A stretch of 64,000 bases of DNA from Pseudomonas yangonensis (GCF_009932725.1 NZ_BLJU01000015.1:1-64000), one strand, 5' to 3'; numbered from the stretch's first letter, positions 24,513-34,623 are shown. Translations and numbers: made by a program. The notes: generated by a model not told the origin, from the sequence alone.

Positions 24513-25475
24513 ATGGCATTGGCAATCCGTACCCACGAACAATCCCTGAGCGCGGAACAGGAGTCGCTACGCGACGAGGCACTGCGCGGCTTCGCAGCCC
24601 AGCCGAAGGCGATGTCGCCGAAGTTCTTCTACGATCACCGAGGCTCACAGCTGTTCGAGCTGATCTGCCAGCAGCCGGAGTACTACCCGACGCGCACCGA
24701 GGAGACCATCCTGCGCCTGGCAGCGAACGATATCGCCACGCTTGCCGGGCGCAACGCCAGCCTGGTGGAGCTGGGCAGCGGCGCCAGCCGCAAGATTCGC
24801 CTGCTGCTCGAAGCCCTGCGCCCAACGCGTTATCTGGGCATCGATATCTCACGCGAGTTTCTGGATATCTGCACCCGTCGCCTGGCCGCCGATTACCGCT
24901 GGCTCGACGTGCACGCGCTGTGCGCCGACTTCAGCCAGCCGCTGAAATTACCCGCCGAGGCGCTGGGGCAGCGCCCGCTGGCGTTCTTCCCCGGCTCCAG
25001 CATCGGCAATTTCGACCCGATTGAGGCCCGCGCCTTTTTGCGCAACCTGCATCGGGCATTGCCGGCCGGCAGTGGCTTGCTGATCGGCGTGGATCTGGTG
25101 AAGGACTGCCAGGTGCTGGAGCGTGCCTACAACGACCAGGCCGGGGTGACCGCGCTGTTCAACCTCAACCTGCTCGAGCGCATCCGCAACGAGCTGGACA
25201 GCGACATTGACCCGCGCCGCTTCGAGCACCGGGCCTTTTTCAACGAGGCCGAGTCGCGTATCGAGATGCATCTGGTCAGCCGTCAGGCGCAGCGGGTGCG
25301 CATCGAAAATCGCGTGTTCGACTTCGCTGCCGGCGAAACCCTGCACACGGAAAATTCCTACAAATACACGCCGAGCGGCTTTCGCGAGCTGGCAGGCGAA
25401 TGCGGCTTCGCCTCGGTCGCCATGTGGCGCGATCCGGCGCAGCTGTTCAGCGTGCATTTTTTACGGCGGGAGTGA
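24513..25475 (+). CDS. egtD: L-histidine N-alpha-methyltransferase EgtD
   Basis: The start has AAGGAG six bases upstream, within the end of egtB. The 320-residue protein shows the EgtD pattern: SPKFFYDHRGSQLFELIC, PEYYPTRTEE, the SAM-binding loop LVELGSGASRKIRLLL, YLGIDISREFL, FFPGSSIGNFDP, and the substrate-binding ENSYKYTPSGF near the C-terminus. It trimethylates histidine to hercynine, the first step of ergothioneine synthesis, supplying EgtB. An inverted REP-like repeat follows the stop. Confidence 0.95.
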   Translation: MALAIRTHEQSLSAEQESLRDEALRGFAAQPKAMSPKFFYDHRGSQLFELICQQPEYYPTRTEETILRLAANDIATLAGRNASLVELGSGASRKIRLLLEALRPTRYLGIDISREFLDICTRRLAADYRWLDVHALCADFSQPLKLPAEALGQRPLAFFPGSSIGNFDPIEARAFLRNLHRALPAGSGLLIGVDLVKDCQVLERAYNDQAGVTALFNLNLLERIRNELDSDIDPRRFEHRAFFNEAESRIEMHLVSRQAQRVRIENRVFDFAAGETLHTENSYKYTPSGFRELAGECGFASVAMWRDPAQLFSVHFLRRE

Positions 25476-25481
25476 GGAGCG

Positions 25482-25554
25482 TGTAGGAGCGAATTTATTC
25501 GCGATCTTGTTTGGGTACGGCGTCGACCCTATCGCGAATGAATTCGCTCCTACA
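25482..25554. repeat. REP-like inverted repeat after egtD
   Basis: TGTAGGAGCGAATTTATTCG at 25,482 and its near-complement CGAATGAATTCGCTCCTACA ending at 25,554 form a long imperfect hairpin between two convergent genes. This is the common Pseudomonas GTAGGAGCG palindrome. Confidence 0.75.
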
Positions 25555-25586
25555 GAAGGGCACCTTGGCTTCGTTGCTGGCGGGCC

Positions 25587-25745
25587 TCAGCGCTTGGCGA
25601 TGATGTATACCGCGTGGACGATGCCGGGAATGTAGCCCAGCAGGGTGAGCAGGATGTTCAGCCAGAACGCGCCGCCGAAGCCCACCTGAAGAAACACGCC
25701 CAGCGGCGGCAGCAGAATGGCGATGAGGATGCGGATAAGATCCAT
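25587..25745 (-). CDS. YqaE/Pmp3 family membrane peptide (52 aa)
   Basis: The ATG at 25,745 has AGGAG upstream (minus strand). The peptide [20 protein letters not shown] with [22 protein letters not shown] is the classic two-helix Pmp3/YqaE pattern, including PPLGVFL in the first helix and GYIPGIVHA in the second. Members sit in the inner membrane and are often stress-induced; the molecular activity is not settled. Confidence 0.9.
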   Translation of the reverse strand: MDLIRILIAILLPPLGVFLQVGFGGAFWLNILLTLLGYIPGIVHAVYIIAKR

Positions 25746-25903
25746 GTGGTACTCCTTTACGTTCCATAAGAGGTACTGCAACAGACACGGGCAGATGCCT
25801 TGCAGTTCATATCGCCTCCCTGATGCGGAGCCGATACCGAGAACCAGAGACTGGTAACGATGTGGATATGGCCGTAGTCTGGGGCCACGATGGAAGCGTC
25901 CAC

Positions 25904-26539
25904 ATGACTGAACAATCACCACAAGAACGCATCATAGTGGCCGACGATCATCCGGTTTTCCGCGATGGTCTGTGCCGTATCGCCCAGCGCGTATTTCCCC
26001 AGGCCTGCGTCCTCGAAGCCCGAGACATGGACGAAGTGCTGAACCTGGCACAAGGCGGCGCCGCCCCCAGCCTGTTCATGCTCGATCTGCTCTTCCCCGG
26101 GCAGTCGCCGCAGGCCATCAGCGCGCTGCGTCAGGCCTTTCAGTGCAGCTCGATCGTGATCGTATCGATGGTCGACAACCGCGAGCTGATCGATGAGGTG
26201 ATGAACGCCGGCGCGGACGGCTACATCGGCAAGGCGACGCCGCCTGATGAAATCGCTGCTGCGCTATTGGCCGTGCGCGCCGGAGAGTTCGTCCTGACCC
26301 TGGGCCCAGCCGGCGTACCGGCCTTCGCCGAAGAGCGCCACCTGCTGGAACAGCTGACACCGCGGCAGCAGGAGGTGCTGCGGCTGGTGGTGCGCGGCCT
26401 GTCGAACAAAGAAATCGCCCGCGCACTGGCGATCTCGCCCTTTACCGTACGCATCCATGTTTCGTCGCTGCTGCGTACGCTGGACGTCAGCACTCGCGCA
26501 GCAGCTGCCGCCAGGGGCGCCAAGGCCGGGCTGGTTTGA
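25904..26539 (+). CDS. LuxR-type response regulator
   Basis: I start at the ATG 25,904 ([19 protein letters not shown]), with GGAAG upstream; the frame is open further back to 25,823. The receiver domain has the acidic pair ADDHPV, phospho-acceptor Asp in [10 protein letters not shown] (about residue 61) and Lys in [10 protein letters not shown] LuxR/NarL helix-turn-helix fills the C-terminus ([36 protein letters not shown]). It is convergent, with no gap, with the hybrid kinase at 26,540, so the two are likely partners. Confidence 0.88.
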   Translation: MTEQSPQERIIVADDHPVFRDGLCRIAQRVFPQACVLEARDMDEVLNLAQGGAAPSLFMLDLLFPGQSPQAISALRQAFQCSSIVIVSMVDNRELIDEVMNAGADGYIGKATPPDEIAAALLAVRAGEFVLTLGPAGVPAFAEERHLLEQLTPRQQEVLRLVVRGLSNKEIARALAISPFTVRIHVSSLLRTLDVSTRAAAAARGAKAGLV

Positions 26540-28168
26540 TCAGCACGCGGCTTTGAGCTTCAGCGCCACCAGTAGCGAGCGCAGCTCGGCGGGCTGCACC
26601 GGCTTCGCCAGGATCGGAATATCGCTGTCGTCCACCTGCTCCTGCACACGACGCACGTCGTGACCGGTCATGATGATCGCCGGTACCTTGCGCCCGGCGC
26701 AGCGCCGCAGATGCTGGATGCAGTCGGCGCCCGAGGCCTCGGTGCCGAGGTCGAAGTCCGTCACCACCAGATCGAACGGCGTCGACGCATCGGGCAAGGT
26801 GCTGAAGGTGGCGACTTCGCAGCCCCATTTCTTCAACAGGGTTGCGGTGGCCAGCAGTACGTTGCGGTCATCCTCGATCAGGCACACGCGCAACCCTTCG
26901 AGCATGCGCGGCGACTGCAGGCTGCCGGCCCTGGTGGCCGGCATATCGCTTGGCGCCATCATTGCTTGCAGACCTTCGATTACCGCTCGGGTGCCCCGCC
27001 CCTCCACGGAGTGAATGGCGACCTGCATGTCCATCAGCGCGCCCAGGCGCCTGACGATGGCCAGGCCCAAGCCGAGGCCCTCGACGTCACTGTCGCGTGC
27101 CTGACGTACACGGTAGAACTCCTCGAAAACACTGTCGAGGTGCCCGGCGGCAATGCCCCGGCCCCTGTCGTACAGCTCGATGGCGATGGCCGGGCCTCGA
27201 CGCCGGCAGGCGATCAGCAGCGGTTTGCCGGGGGCATATTTGAGCGCATTGGAAAGCAGGTTCTGCAGCATAGTGGTGAGCAACACCGGGTCGGCATGCA
27301 CGTAAATCGGCGGGCAGCGCAGGCGTATCTCGACCCCGGCCCAGCGCGCCGCCTCGGCATTTTGCTGGATGAGGTCCTCAAGCAGGCGGCGCAACGCAAG
27401 CGGTTGCAGCTGCGGCACGACCTTGCCGCTGTCGAGCGAATACATGTCGAGAATGGTGCGGAACAGCCGCGCGACGCCGTGCAGCGATTGGTCGATGTTC
27501 TCCACCAGGCGCCGCTGCTCGGAGTCCAGGCTGCTGTCGCGCAGGCAGGCGGTGAACAGGCTGATGGAGTGAATGGGCTGACGCAGGTCATGGCTGGCCT
27601 GGGCAAGAAACTGCGACTTGGCGCGAATGGCCGCCTGCTCAGCCTCGGCTGCCTGGCGCGAGCGCCTGAGCAGGGCGTGCATGTAGGCCGGCGCCAGCAG
27701 AGTGGTGAGCAGCAGCGTGACGATCAGATAGGGCTGCGACTGCCAGTAAGCCGACGCGCTGGCGGTGACGGTCAGCGACAGCAGCGCCATGACCGTCGCC
27801 AGCAGCAGGTAACCGGAGCCGTAACGCAGGCCGTAGCCGATGGTGACCCAGATCAGGATCGCGTAGACCGGCAGCATGGCCGCGCCGCCGTTCGCCAGCG
27901 CCACGGTGATGCCGCTGTAGTCGGTGAGCATGGTGAACAGGCGCCGCCCCCGGTAGTGCCCCGGACGGCGGCGGATATCCGACCAGATCAAGGTGGCCAC
28001 GACGCAGAACAGGCCATGTAGCAGGAAGATCTTCCACACCAGCGCGGGGTCGATCAGGGAAAAGTGATGGAGCGCGGCGGTGTAACAGCCGGCGACGGCC
28101 ACGAAGATCAAACGCACCCCGGCCTGGGCGCGCTCGGTATCGTAGGCGGCGGAAACCTTCCTGGTCAT
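26540..28168 (-). CDS. Hybrid sensor histidine kinase with C-terminal receiver
   Basis: I chose the ATG at 28,168 (MTRKVSAAYD) because AGGGAG precedes it by five bases. The protein has about five membrane helices (residues 20-175), then a HisKA domain with the phospho-acceptor in ASHDLRQPIHSISL, an HATPase domain (LLSNALKYAP, DRGRGIA, GLGLGLAIVRR) and a receiver domain with Asp in VVTDFDLG and Lys in ILAKPVQP. No extracytoplasmic sensor loop is evident, so the signal is likely membrane-borne. It ends one base after the response regulator gene on the opposite strand. Confidence 0.88.
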   Translation of the reverse strand: MTRKVSAAYDTERAQAGVRLIFVAVAGCYTAALHHFSLIDPALVWKIFLLHGLFCVVATLIWSDIRRRPGHYRGRRLFTMLTDYSGITVALANGGAAMLPVYAILIWVTIGYGLRYGSGYLLLATVMALLSLTVTASASAYWQSQPYLIVTLLLTTLLAPAYMHALLRRSRQAAEAEQAAIRAKSQFLAQASHDLRQPIHSISLFTACLRDSSLDSEQRRLVENIDQSLHGVARLFRTILDMYSLDSGKVVPQLQPLALRRLLEDLIQQNAEAARWAGVEIRLRCPPIYVHADPVLLTTMLQNLLSNALKYAPGKPLLIACRRRGPAIAIELYDRGRGIAAGHLDSVFEEFYRVRQARDSDVEGLGLGLAIVRRLGALMDMQVAIHSVEGRGTRAVIEGLQAMMAPSDMPATRAGSLQSPRMLEGLRVCLIEDDRNVLLATATLLKKWGCEVATFSTLPDASTPFDLVVTDFDLGTEASGADCIQHLRRCAGRKVPAIIMTGHDVRRVQEQVDDSDIPILAKPVQPAELRSLLVALKLKAAC

Positions 28169-28361
28169 GGCGACTCCCTGCTGACCGCTCAAGTTGTTTG
28201 CCTGCACCTTAGGACTTAGTCGGCGGCCAGCGCAAGGCACCATCTGGCAGGCGTTTCGACATCAGTACACCCGTACTATTTCGGGCCAGACGCCCTCGTT
28301 TCTAGAATCCGGGCAACGCCTCGGCACTGGGTCGAGGCCCCGCCACTGAAGGGAATGTCTG

Positions 28362-28736
28362 ATGAACATCAAGGAAAGAAGCCTGGCAATCGTCCTGAGC
28401 ACTGCTGCACTGACCTCGCTGAGCGGTTGCCTGCCGCAGAACACGCAGACCCAGGGATTGCAGAACACCCAATTGGCCAACGACCCTTGTGCCCCGACCG
28501 CGACCAGCAGCCTGATCGCCACCGGCCGCAGCTTGCTGGATATGGCCAATACCGTGCTGGAGACCCAGCACAGCCTCAACGGCAACTCCGCCACCTATGC
28601 ACAGCGCATGCAGGTCGCGGAGAACGCGCAAAAGGTCAATCAGGGCCATAACGTGCTGAGTAACGTCGAGACCCTGGCCGGTGCCGGCCAGCAACCTTGC
28701 GTGCCCGCCGCAGCGCCGGCCAGTGCATCGCGCTGA
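28362..28736 (+). CDS. Small lipoprotein (124 aa)
   Basis: GAAGGGA precedes the ATG. A signal peptide ends in the lipobox LSGC (Cys23), so the mature protein begins CLPQNTQTQG and is lipid-anchored. The mature part is Ala/Asn/Gln-rich and helical, with two further Cys (NDPCAP, QPCVP) that could form a disulfide. I do not recognise a family. It is divergent from the hybrid kinase. Confidence 0.65.
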   Translation: MNIKERSLAIVLSTAALTSLSGCLPQNTQTQGLQNTQLANDPCAPTATSSLIATGRSLLDMANTVLETQHSLNGNSATYAQRMQVAENAQKVNQGHNVLSNVETLAGAGQQPCVPAAAPASASR

Positions 28737-28743
28737 GCGGCGC

Positions 28744-29844
28744 TCAGAGCCGAACGTCGAGCTTGTCCAGCAGCAGCTCGGTCGGCAGGTCGGTACTGAC
28801 CAGTTGATTGCGACCGCGCTGCTTGCCGCTGTACAGGCGGCGATCGGCGGTGCGGTACAGCTCGGCAGCGCTGCGGCCGTCTCGCGGCCAGGCCGCCAGG
28901 CCGAAGGTGGCGGACAGTGCGATCTGCGCGCCGTCGTATTCCAGCGGTTGATCGGCGATCTGCTGGCGCAGCTTTTCCACCAGCGGGTCGGCGCCAGCGC
29001 TGTCGGTGTGGCGTAGCAGCAGGCCGAACTCCTCTCCGCCCAGGCGCCCGAGAAAATCGGTCACGCGCAGACGCTGCTGCAGTATCTGGCAGATGTGCTG
29101 CAGGGCCATGTCACCCGCTTCGTGCCCCCACTGGTCGTTGACCTGCTTGAAGTGGTCGACGTCGAGCAGCGCCAGCACCAGATGCCCACTGCTGCGCTCG
29201 GCTTCCTGGATGCTGCGCTGCAGCGCCTGCTGGAAGCTGCCGCGGCTGGCCACGCCGGTCAGCGAATCGGTCTGTGCCAGTCGTTCCAGCTCCTGGTGCG
29301 CCTGCATGCGCAGGCCGTCGTAGATATGCACGAAGACCAGGATCAATACGCCGCACAACGCCGCATTGCCCAGGTCGATCAGGCCGTGCGTGTCCAGGTT
29401 CGGATGGTTATCGGCGAAATACAACAGCAGGCCGGCCAGCATGAACGGCGCCGTGAGCAGGAAGGCGCGGCGTTTGCCCAGCAGCAGGTAGGCGAGCAGC
29501 GGGATCATGTACAACCAGACGAACGCCGCCGACGAGGCATCCGGCATGACGATGATGTAGAGGATGAAGCAGAAGGTCGGGATCAGGTACAGGTAAATCC
29601 ACAGGTAGAGGTGCTTGGCGCGCTCGATGCGCCAGGCACCGAACAGCAGCAAGGCCGTGAACAACACTTCAACGATGGCGAAGGGATAGTTGCCGTTCAG
29701 GGCCTGCAGGATGGCGAAGCCGCCCAGGGTCAGGCCGGTGGCGAGCAGGATGGTGCGCACCAGTGCGCGCTTGCCAGCCTCCAGAAGGCCGTCGCTGTGC
29801 CCCGTGCCTACATCCTTGTGATCGTTATAGTTGCCGTCGCCCAT
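28744..29844 (-). CDS. Membrane diguanylate cyclase (GGDEF)
   Basis: The N-terminal half contains about six membrane helices (residues 30-195) without a recognised sensor. The GGDEF domain (about 215-365) has DSLTGVASRGSF, LLDVDHFKQVNDQWGHEAGD and the active-site loop RLGGEEFGLLL, so the signature is GGEEF and should be active; an RxxD inhibitory site is not obvious. It makes cyclic di-GMP. The start at 29,844 (MGDGNYND) is chosen over 29,895; both have weak signals. Confidence 0.85.
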   Translation of the reverse strand: MGDGNYNDHKDVGTGHSDGLLEAGKRALVRTILLATGLTLGGFAILQALNGNYPFAIVEVLFTALLLFGAWRIERAKHLYLWIYLYLIPTFCFILYIIVMPDASSAAFVWLYMIPLLAYLLLGKRRAFLLTAPFMLAGLLLYFADNHPNLDTHGLIDLGNAALCGVLILVFVHIYDGLRMQAHQELERLAQTDSLTGVASRGSFQQALQRSIQEAERSSGHLVLALLDVDHFKQVNDQWGHEAGDMALQHICQILQQRLRVTDFLGRLGGEEFGLLLRHTDSAGADPLVEKLRQQIADQPLEYDGAQIALSATFGLAAWPRDGRSAAELYRTADRRLYSGKQRGRNQLVSTDLPTELLLDKLDVRL

Positions 29845-29926
29845 TTTATTGCCTGACACCGCCGCCCCTGATGATGCGCAGTCCCCTCTGCGCACCGTCA
29901 GGCAACTATAGACGCCCTTGAAAGTT

Positions 29927-31222
29927 TTACACCGCGTACCCCAGCACGCGCGGCAGCCACAGCGCGATTTCCGGGAAGATCGCCACCAGAATCAACGCGC
30001 TGAACATCACCACGACGAACAGCGCCGCCCAGCCGACGGTCTGCTCCAGGCGTATCCTGGCGACTTCCGCCGTAACCATCAGGTTGATCGCCACCGGCGG
30101 GGTGAACTGGCCGATGGCAATGTTCATCGCCAGCAGGATGCCGAACCACACCGGGTTCCAGCCGAAGTGCTGCATCACCGGAATCAGGATCGGCATCAGG
30201 ATCAGGTAGATGGAGATGGCATCGAGCAGCATGCCGGCCAGCAGCACGGCGAGCATCACCAGCGCCAGCAACACCCAGCCGTTGTCCGACAGCGAGATCA
30301 GCCATTCGGCCAGATGGCGGAAGGTGCCGAGCATGGTACCGGCCCAGGCGAAGATGCCGGCCAGGGCGATGATCAGCATGACCACGCCGGAGATCACCCC
30401 CGCCTCGCCGCACAGGCGCCAGAGGCTGCGCCAGTCCAGCTCGCGGGTGAGGAACAGGCCGATCAGCACGCCATAGGTCACGCCCACCACGGCCGCTTCG
30501 GTGGGCGTGAACAGGCCGCTGCGCAGGCCACCGAGGATCAGTACCGGCGCGAACAGCGCCGGCAGCGCCTGTTTGAAGCTTTCGCCCAGCGGCGGACGCT
30601 CGCCCTCCTCCGAGGATTCCCAACCATAGCGACGCGACAGCAGCCAGGCCGGCAGCAACAGCACCAGGCCGGCCAGGATGCCGGGGAACAGGCCGGCGGC
30701 GAACAGCGCGCGCAGGTCTACGCCCGGCACCACGATGGAGTAGAGAATCAGCGCGATGGACGGCGGAATCAGGATAGCGGTCGAGGCCGAGGCGGCGATC
30801 AATGTGGCCGAGAACGGCTTGGGGTAGCCCGCCTTGGTCATGCTCGGCAGCATCACCATGGCCACGGCAGCGGCATCGGCCGGGCCGGAACCGCTCATGC
30901 CGCCCATGATCAGGCAGACCAGCACCGCGACCAGCGCCAGACCTCCATGCCGTGGGCCGATCAGCGCCTGGGCGAAGCGCACCAATCTGAGTGCTACACC
31001 GGCCTTCTCGAACACCAGGCCGGTGAGGATGAACAGCGGGATGGCGATCAGCGGATACTTGGCCACGCCGTTGTAGGTGTTGGTGCCGAGGGTGGCGAGC
31101 ATGTCCGGCGACAGGCCGGCGATGATGCCGATGGCCCCGGACAGGCCAAGGGCGAAAGCCACCGGCACGCCGAGCGCCAGCAGCACGATGAAGCTGAGGA
31201 TCAGCCAGAGATCAGGGCTCAT
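29927..31222 (-). CDS. dctM: TRAP transporter large permease (DctM type)
   Basis: The 431-residue, very hydrophobic protein has about 12 membrane helices and DctM signatures: VPVAFALGLSG, PLFILTGLVFEKAG, MGGMSGSGPADAAAVAMVML, ASASTAILIPPSIALILY, GLFTPTEAAVVGV and QFTPPVAINLMV. It forms the Na+-coupled channel of a tripartite ATP-independent transporter. GGAGG precedes the ATG and the gene overlaps dctQ by 11 bp. The substrate cannot be read from the sequence. Confidence 0.9.
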   Translation of the reverse strand: MSPDLWLILSFIVLLALGVPVAFALGLSGAIGIIAGLSPDMLATLGTNTYNGVAKYPLIAIPLFILTGLVFEKAGVALRLVRFAQALIGPRHGGLALVAVLVCLIMGGMSGSGPADAAAVAMVMLPSMTKAGYPKPFSATLIAASASTAILIPPSIALILYSIVVPGVDLRALFAAGLFPGILAGLVLLLPAWLLSRRYGWESSEEGERPPLGESFKQALPALFAPVLILGGLRSGLFTPTEAAVVGVTYGVLIGLFLTRELDWRSLWRLCGEAGVISGVVMLIIALAGIFAWAGTMLGTFRHLAEWLISLSDNGWVLLALVMLAVLLAGMLLDAISIYLILMPILIPVMQHFGWNPVWFGILLAMNIAIGQFTPPVAINLMVTAEVARIRLEQTVGWAALFVVVMFSALILVAIFPEIALWLPRVLGYAV

Positions 31223-31688
31223 CGCTGATCCTCCCGCGCAGGCGATCGACGGTCATCTGGGTCAGGCGTACGAACACCAGCAGCGCCAGGATCGGTAGCC
31301 AGATCACGTACCACCAGTTGGGCAGGCCCAGACCGGGCGACTCGGAATCCCACTGGAATTCCTCCCAGGCGAACTGGCCGCCGTACCAGCACACCAGCGC
31401 CAGCACCAGCACGCCGGCCAGCCACTGCAACAGGATCAGCGGCGTGCGCAGGCGCGGGAACAGGCGCTCGAGCAGGCCGATACGAATGTGTCGGTTGCTG
31501 CGCATGGCCACCGAGGCACCGGCGAAGGTGAGGATGACCAGCAGGAACACCGAGATTTCCTCGGTGAAGGCGAAGGATGCATCGGTGAAATAACGCACCA
31601 CGACGTTGGCCAGGCTGATCAGGCTGATGATCACCAGGGCCAGGGTGGCGAGCACGCGCTCCAGCGGCGCGTCGACTTGCTTGCTCAT
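31212..31688 (-). CDS. dctQ: TRAP transporter small permease (DctQ type)
   Basis: The 158-residue, four-helix protein has the DctQ pattern: LANVVVRYF, FTEEISVFLLVILTFAGAS, RSNRHIRIGLLERLF, and a C-terminal helix ending VRLTQMTVDRLRG. It pairs with the DctM permease, which it overlaps. GAGG precedes the ATG. A 159-bp gap with a long palindrome separates it from dctP. Confidence 0.88.
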   Translation of the reverse strand: MSKQVDAPLERVLATLALVIISLISLANVVVRYFTDASFAFTEEISVFLLVILTFAGASVAMRSNRHIRIGLLERLFPRLRTPLILLQWLAGVLVLALVCWYGGQFAWEEFQWDSESPGLGLPNWWYVIWLPILALLVFVRLTQMTVDRLRGRISDEP

Positions 31689-31745
31689 AGAAACCTCGAA
31701 TGACCGACTCGGCGTGATTCAGCGCAAGAGCGACCCTCTCCCCAG

Positions 31746-31771
31746 CCCCTCTCCCATAAATGGGAGAGGGG
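31746..31771. repeat. Perfect 12-bp-arm palindrome between dctP and dctQ
   Basis: CCCCTCTCCCAT (31,746-31,757) and ATGGGAGAGGGG (31,760-31,771) flank a 2-base centre. In the transcript it gives a very stable hairpin without a T-run. Its place after the binding-protein gene suggests an mRNA-processing or partial-termination element that keeps dctP expression above dctQM, as in many binding-protein transporters. Confidence 0.6.
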
Positions 31772-31847
31772 AGCGGATCGGTGTCGCACGACTGGCTTAC
31801 AGCACCACGCCCCAAAAGCCCCCGGGCTTGCGGTCAGATATAACGAA

Positions 31848-32849
31848 TCAGGGCTGGGCCACGGCCTTGCGCGCGGCGTCCATCAGCGCGTCGCCGATGC
31901 GTGGTGCCCATTTCTCCTGCACGCTGGCAGTGGCCTCGACGAAGGCGGCGCGCTCGGCATCGGTCAGTTCGATCACTTCCACGCCGCGCTCACGTACGTC
32001 GGCCAGGCGTTGGGCCTGAGCGCCACGCGACAGCTCGATCTCCCACTTGCCGGCGTCGATGGCGGCCTGGCGCAGCAGTTCGCGATCTTCCTCGGGCAGG
32101 CCTTTCCACACGCGCTGGTTGACGGCGAACACCAACGGATCGGCCATGTAATCCCAGAGGGTCAGGTACTTCTGGCCAACCTGGTCGACGCGCGCCACGT
32201 CGAAGACCGACAGCGGGTTTTCCTGGCCGTCCACGGCGCCGGTGGTCAGTGCCGGCTTGGCATCGGCCCAGCTCATTTGCGTGGGGTTGGCGCCGAGGGC
32301 GGTGAAGGTGTCCTGGAACAGCGGCGAACCGACCACGCGGATCTTCAGGCCAGCCAGGTCGGCAGGGCTGCGCACCGGCTTGGCCGAGTTGGAGATCTGC
32401 CGGAAGCCGTTCTCGCCCCAGGCCAGCGGCACGATGCCGCGCTGCTCGATGGCGGCGAAGGCCAGCTTGCCGGCTTCACCCTGGGTGATGGCGTCGAGGT
32501 CGGCGTCGTTCTTCATCAAAAACGGCAGGGAGAACAGGTTGAGCTCCGGCACCTGCGGCGACCAGTTGATGGTCGAGCCCACGGCCATGTCGATCAGGCC
32601 CGAGCGCATGGCGGAGAATTCCTTGGTCTGGTCTCCGGCGACCAGCTGCGCGTTGGGGTAGACGCGCAGGGTGATGCGCCCTTCGGAGCGCTCGTTGACC
32701 AGATCGGCCCATTTCTGCGCGGCCTGGCCCCAGGGGAAGGCGTCGGAAAGCACGGTGGAGACGGAGTATTCACGCGCCTGCGCGGTGGCGCACAGGGCGG
32801 TCAGCGCAGCGCCGGCGGCGAGCGCGGAGAAGAGTCGCTTGAGTTTCAT
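31848..32849 (-). CDS. dctP: TRAP transporter substrate-binding protein (DctP type)
   Basis: A Sec signal peptide with an AQA cleavage site after residue 24 gives a periplasmic protein. The mature sequence follows the DctP family: SEGRITLRVYPNAQL, DQTKEFSAMRSGLIDMAVG, PVRSPADLAGLKIRV with the conserved Arg that holds the ligand carboxylate, and ALTTGAVDGQENP. It delivers an organic acid to DctQM. The gene is divergent from the sigma-54 activator at 33,148. Confidence 0.9.
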   Translation of the reverse strand: MKLKRLFSALAAGAALTALCATAQAREYSVSTVLSDAFPWGQAAQKWADLVNERSEGRITLRVYPNAQLVAGDQTKEFSAMRSGLIDMAVGSTINWSPQVPELNLFSLPFLMKNDADLDAITQGEAGKLAFAAIEQRGIVPLAWGENGFRQISNSAKPVRSPADLAGLKIRVVGSPLFQDTFTALGANPTQMSWADAKPALTTGAVDGQENPLSVFDVARVDQVGQKYLTLWDYMADPLVFAVNQRVWKGLPEEDRELLRQAAIDAGKWEIELSRGAQAQRLADVRERGVEVIELTDAERAAFVEATASVQEKWAPRIGDALMDAARKAVAQP

Positions 32850-33147
32850 CGGGGCGTCCTTGAGTGGATCTTGGCGTTATCGTTGTGGCACCGGCAAAGC
32901 GGTGCGGATCCAGCGGCGGGCGGATGGCTCGCCTCGGCGCGCCTGGTCAGCGCGCGAAAGGGACACGGCAGGTGTCAGGGCTGCCGGGCAGGCCTTGTGG
33001 GCGATCGGCAGGTGCCGGCGGGTTACGCGCAGCCGCTCAACTATTCCAGAAGCGCGCGTCGAATGCCATTGTCCGATGACTGTTGACATTGCCCGCGCGG
33101 ATCGGCGCCAACCATAATCAAGGGCTTCTGACTTCGGACATTCGCCC

Positions 33148-34608
33148 ATGGCCATCTCCCGCGACGACCTGGACCAGCACGGTCTGATCATCGGCGTGTC
33201 GCCCGAGCGCTTTCGCGCGGTGGCCATGCCGCTGCTGTTCGATCACCTCGATGCGCAGTGCGAAGGCACCATCGCGGTCAATCGCCAGGCACGCATCGTC
33301 TGGATCAACGACAAGTACGCGCAGAAGGTCGGTATCGCCGATGCACGCACGGCGCTCGGCAAGGAGATCGAGGAAGTGCTACCGGCCAGCCGCCTGCGCG
33401 AGGTGGTGGAAAGCGGCCAGCCGAGCATGCTCGACCTGATGGCCTTCGGCGACGAGCACTTCGTGGTCACCCGCATTCCGCTGCGCGACGAGGACGGCAC
33501 CCTGGTCGGCGCCCTCGGCTTCGTCCTGTTCGACCGTGCCCGCCACCTCAAGCCGCTGATGGCCAAGTACGCCAACCTGCAGACGCAACTGCTCGCCACC
33601 CAGCACGAGCTGGCCAAGGCACGCCGGGCGCGCTACACCATCGCCGGCTTCATCGGCGCCAGCGCAGCAGCTAGCGAAGTGAAGCGCCAGGCGCGTCGCG
33701 CTGCGCAGCTCGATGCCACGGTGCTGATTCGCGGCGAGACCGGCACCGGCAAGGAGCTGCTGGCCCAGGGCATCCACAACCTATCGCCACGGGCCAACGG
33801 CCCCTTCGTTGCGGTCAACGTGGCGGCCATTCCGGAAACCCTGGTGGAAGCCGAGCTGTTCGGCACCGCGCCGGGGGCCTTCACCGGCGCCGAGCGCAAG
33901 GGACGTATCGGCAAGTTCGAGGTGGCCAACGGCGGCACGCTGTTTCTCGATGAGATCGGCGACTTGCCGCTGCCCTTGCAGGCCAAGCTGCTGCGCGTGT
34001 TGCAGGAGCAGGAGGTGGAGCCGCTCGGCTCGAACCAGGTCAAGCCGCTCAACGTGCGGGTGATCGCCGCCACCCATATCGACCTGGAGGCCAAGGTGGC
34101 GGCCGGGCAGTTTCGCGACGATCTCTACTACCGGCTCAACGTGCTGGCCCTGCGCGTACCGCCGCTGCGCGAACGCGCCGGCGACATTCCGGCACTGATC
34201 GAGCATCTGCTCGACGACCTGGCCAACCGCTCCGGCCTGGCGCCCATGGAACTGAGCGACGACGCCCTCGCCCTGCTCTGCGCGCAGCCGTGGAAGGGCA
34301 ACGTGCGCGAACTGCGCAACCTGCTGGAGCGGGCGCAGCTGGCGGTCGATGGGCGGCTGGATGGCGAAGCGTTGCGTGGTTTGCTGGTCGACCCGGTGGC
34401 GCCGAGCGAGCCGGCGCCCCCTGTGCCGCCTGCAATCAGCGCGACGCAAACCCTGGCCGAGCAGTTGGCGCAGACCGAAAGGCAGGCGCTGCTGGCAGCA
34501 CTGGCGGCCTGCGACGGCAATCGCCAATTGGCCGCCGAACGTCTGGGCATTTCCCGCGCCGGGCTCTACGCCAAGCTGGCGCAGCATGGGTTGGGGCGCC
34601 GGGGCTGA
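33148..34608 (+). CDS. Sigma-54-dependent transcriptional activator
   Basis: The 486-residue protein has a PAS-like sensory domain (about 30-140; [17 protein letters not shown]), a sigma-54 AAA+ domain with Walker A GETGTGKE, the sigma-54 contact loop GAFTGAE and Walker [13 protein letters not shown], and a C-terminal Fis-type helix-turn-helix ([21 protein letters not shown]). It has no receiver domain, so it likely senses a ligand. Good candidates for its target are the -24/-12 promoter at 35,328 and the paired sites at 35,161-35,224 before the GntP/CoA-transferase genes; the divergent TRAP operon is another. Confidence 0.9.
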   Translation: MAISRDDLDQHGLIIGVSPERFRAVAMPLLFDHLDAQCEGTIAVNRQARIVWINDKYAQKVGIADARTALGKEIEEVLPASRLREVVESGQPSMLDLMAFGDEHFVVTRIPLRDEDGTLVGALGFVLFDRARHLKPLMAKYANLQTQLLATQHELAKARRARYTIAGFIGASAAASEVKRQARRAAQLDATVLIRGETGTGKELLAQGIHNLSPRANGPFVAVNVAAIPETLVEAELFGTAPGAFTGAERKGRIGKFEVANGGTLFLDEIGDLPLPLQAKLLRVLQEQEVEPLGSNQVKPLNVRVIAATHIDLEAKVAAGQFRDDLYYRLNVLALRVPPLRERAGDIPALIEHLLDDLANRSGLAPMELSDDALALLCAQPWKGNVRELRNLLERAQLAVDGRLDGEALRGLLVDPVAPSEPAPPVPPAISATQTLAEQLAQTERQALLAALAACDGNRQLAAERLGISRAGLYAKLAQHGLGRRG

Positions 34609-34623
34609 GCACTTCGCAGAGCG

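Noticed and set aside
23278..24852. 524-codon minus-strand frame
   Set aside because: Antisense to egtB and egtD, whose motifs are unambiguous.
29918..31228. 436-codon plus-strand frame
   Set aside because: Gln/His/Arg-rich shadow of the dctM gene.
32010..33086. 358-codon plus-strand frame
   Set aside because: Antisense shadow of dctP continuing into the intergenic region.
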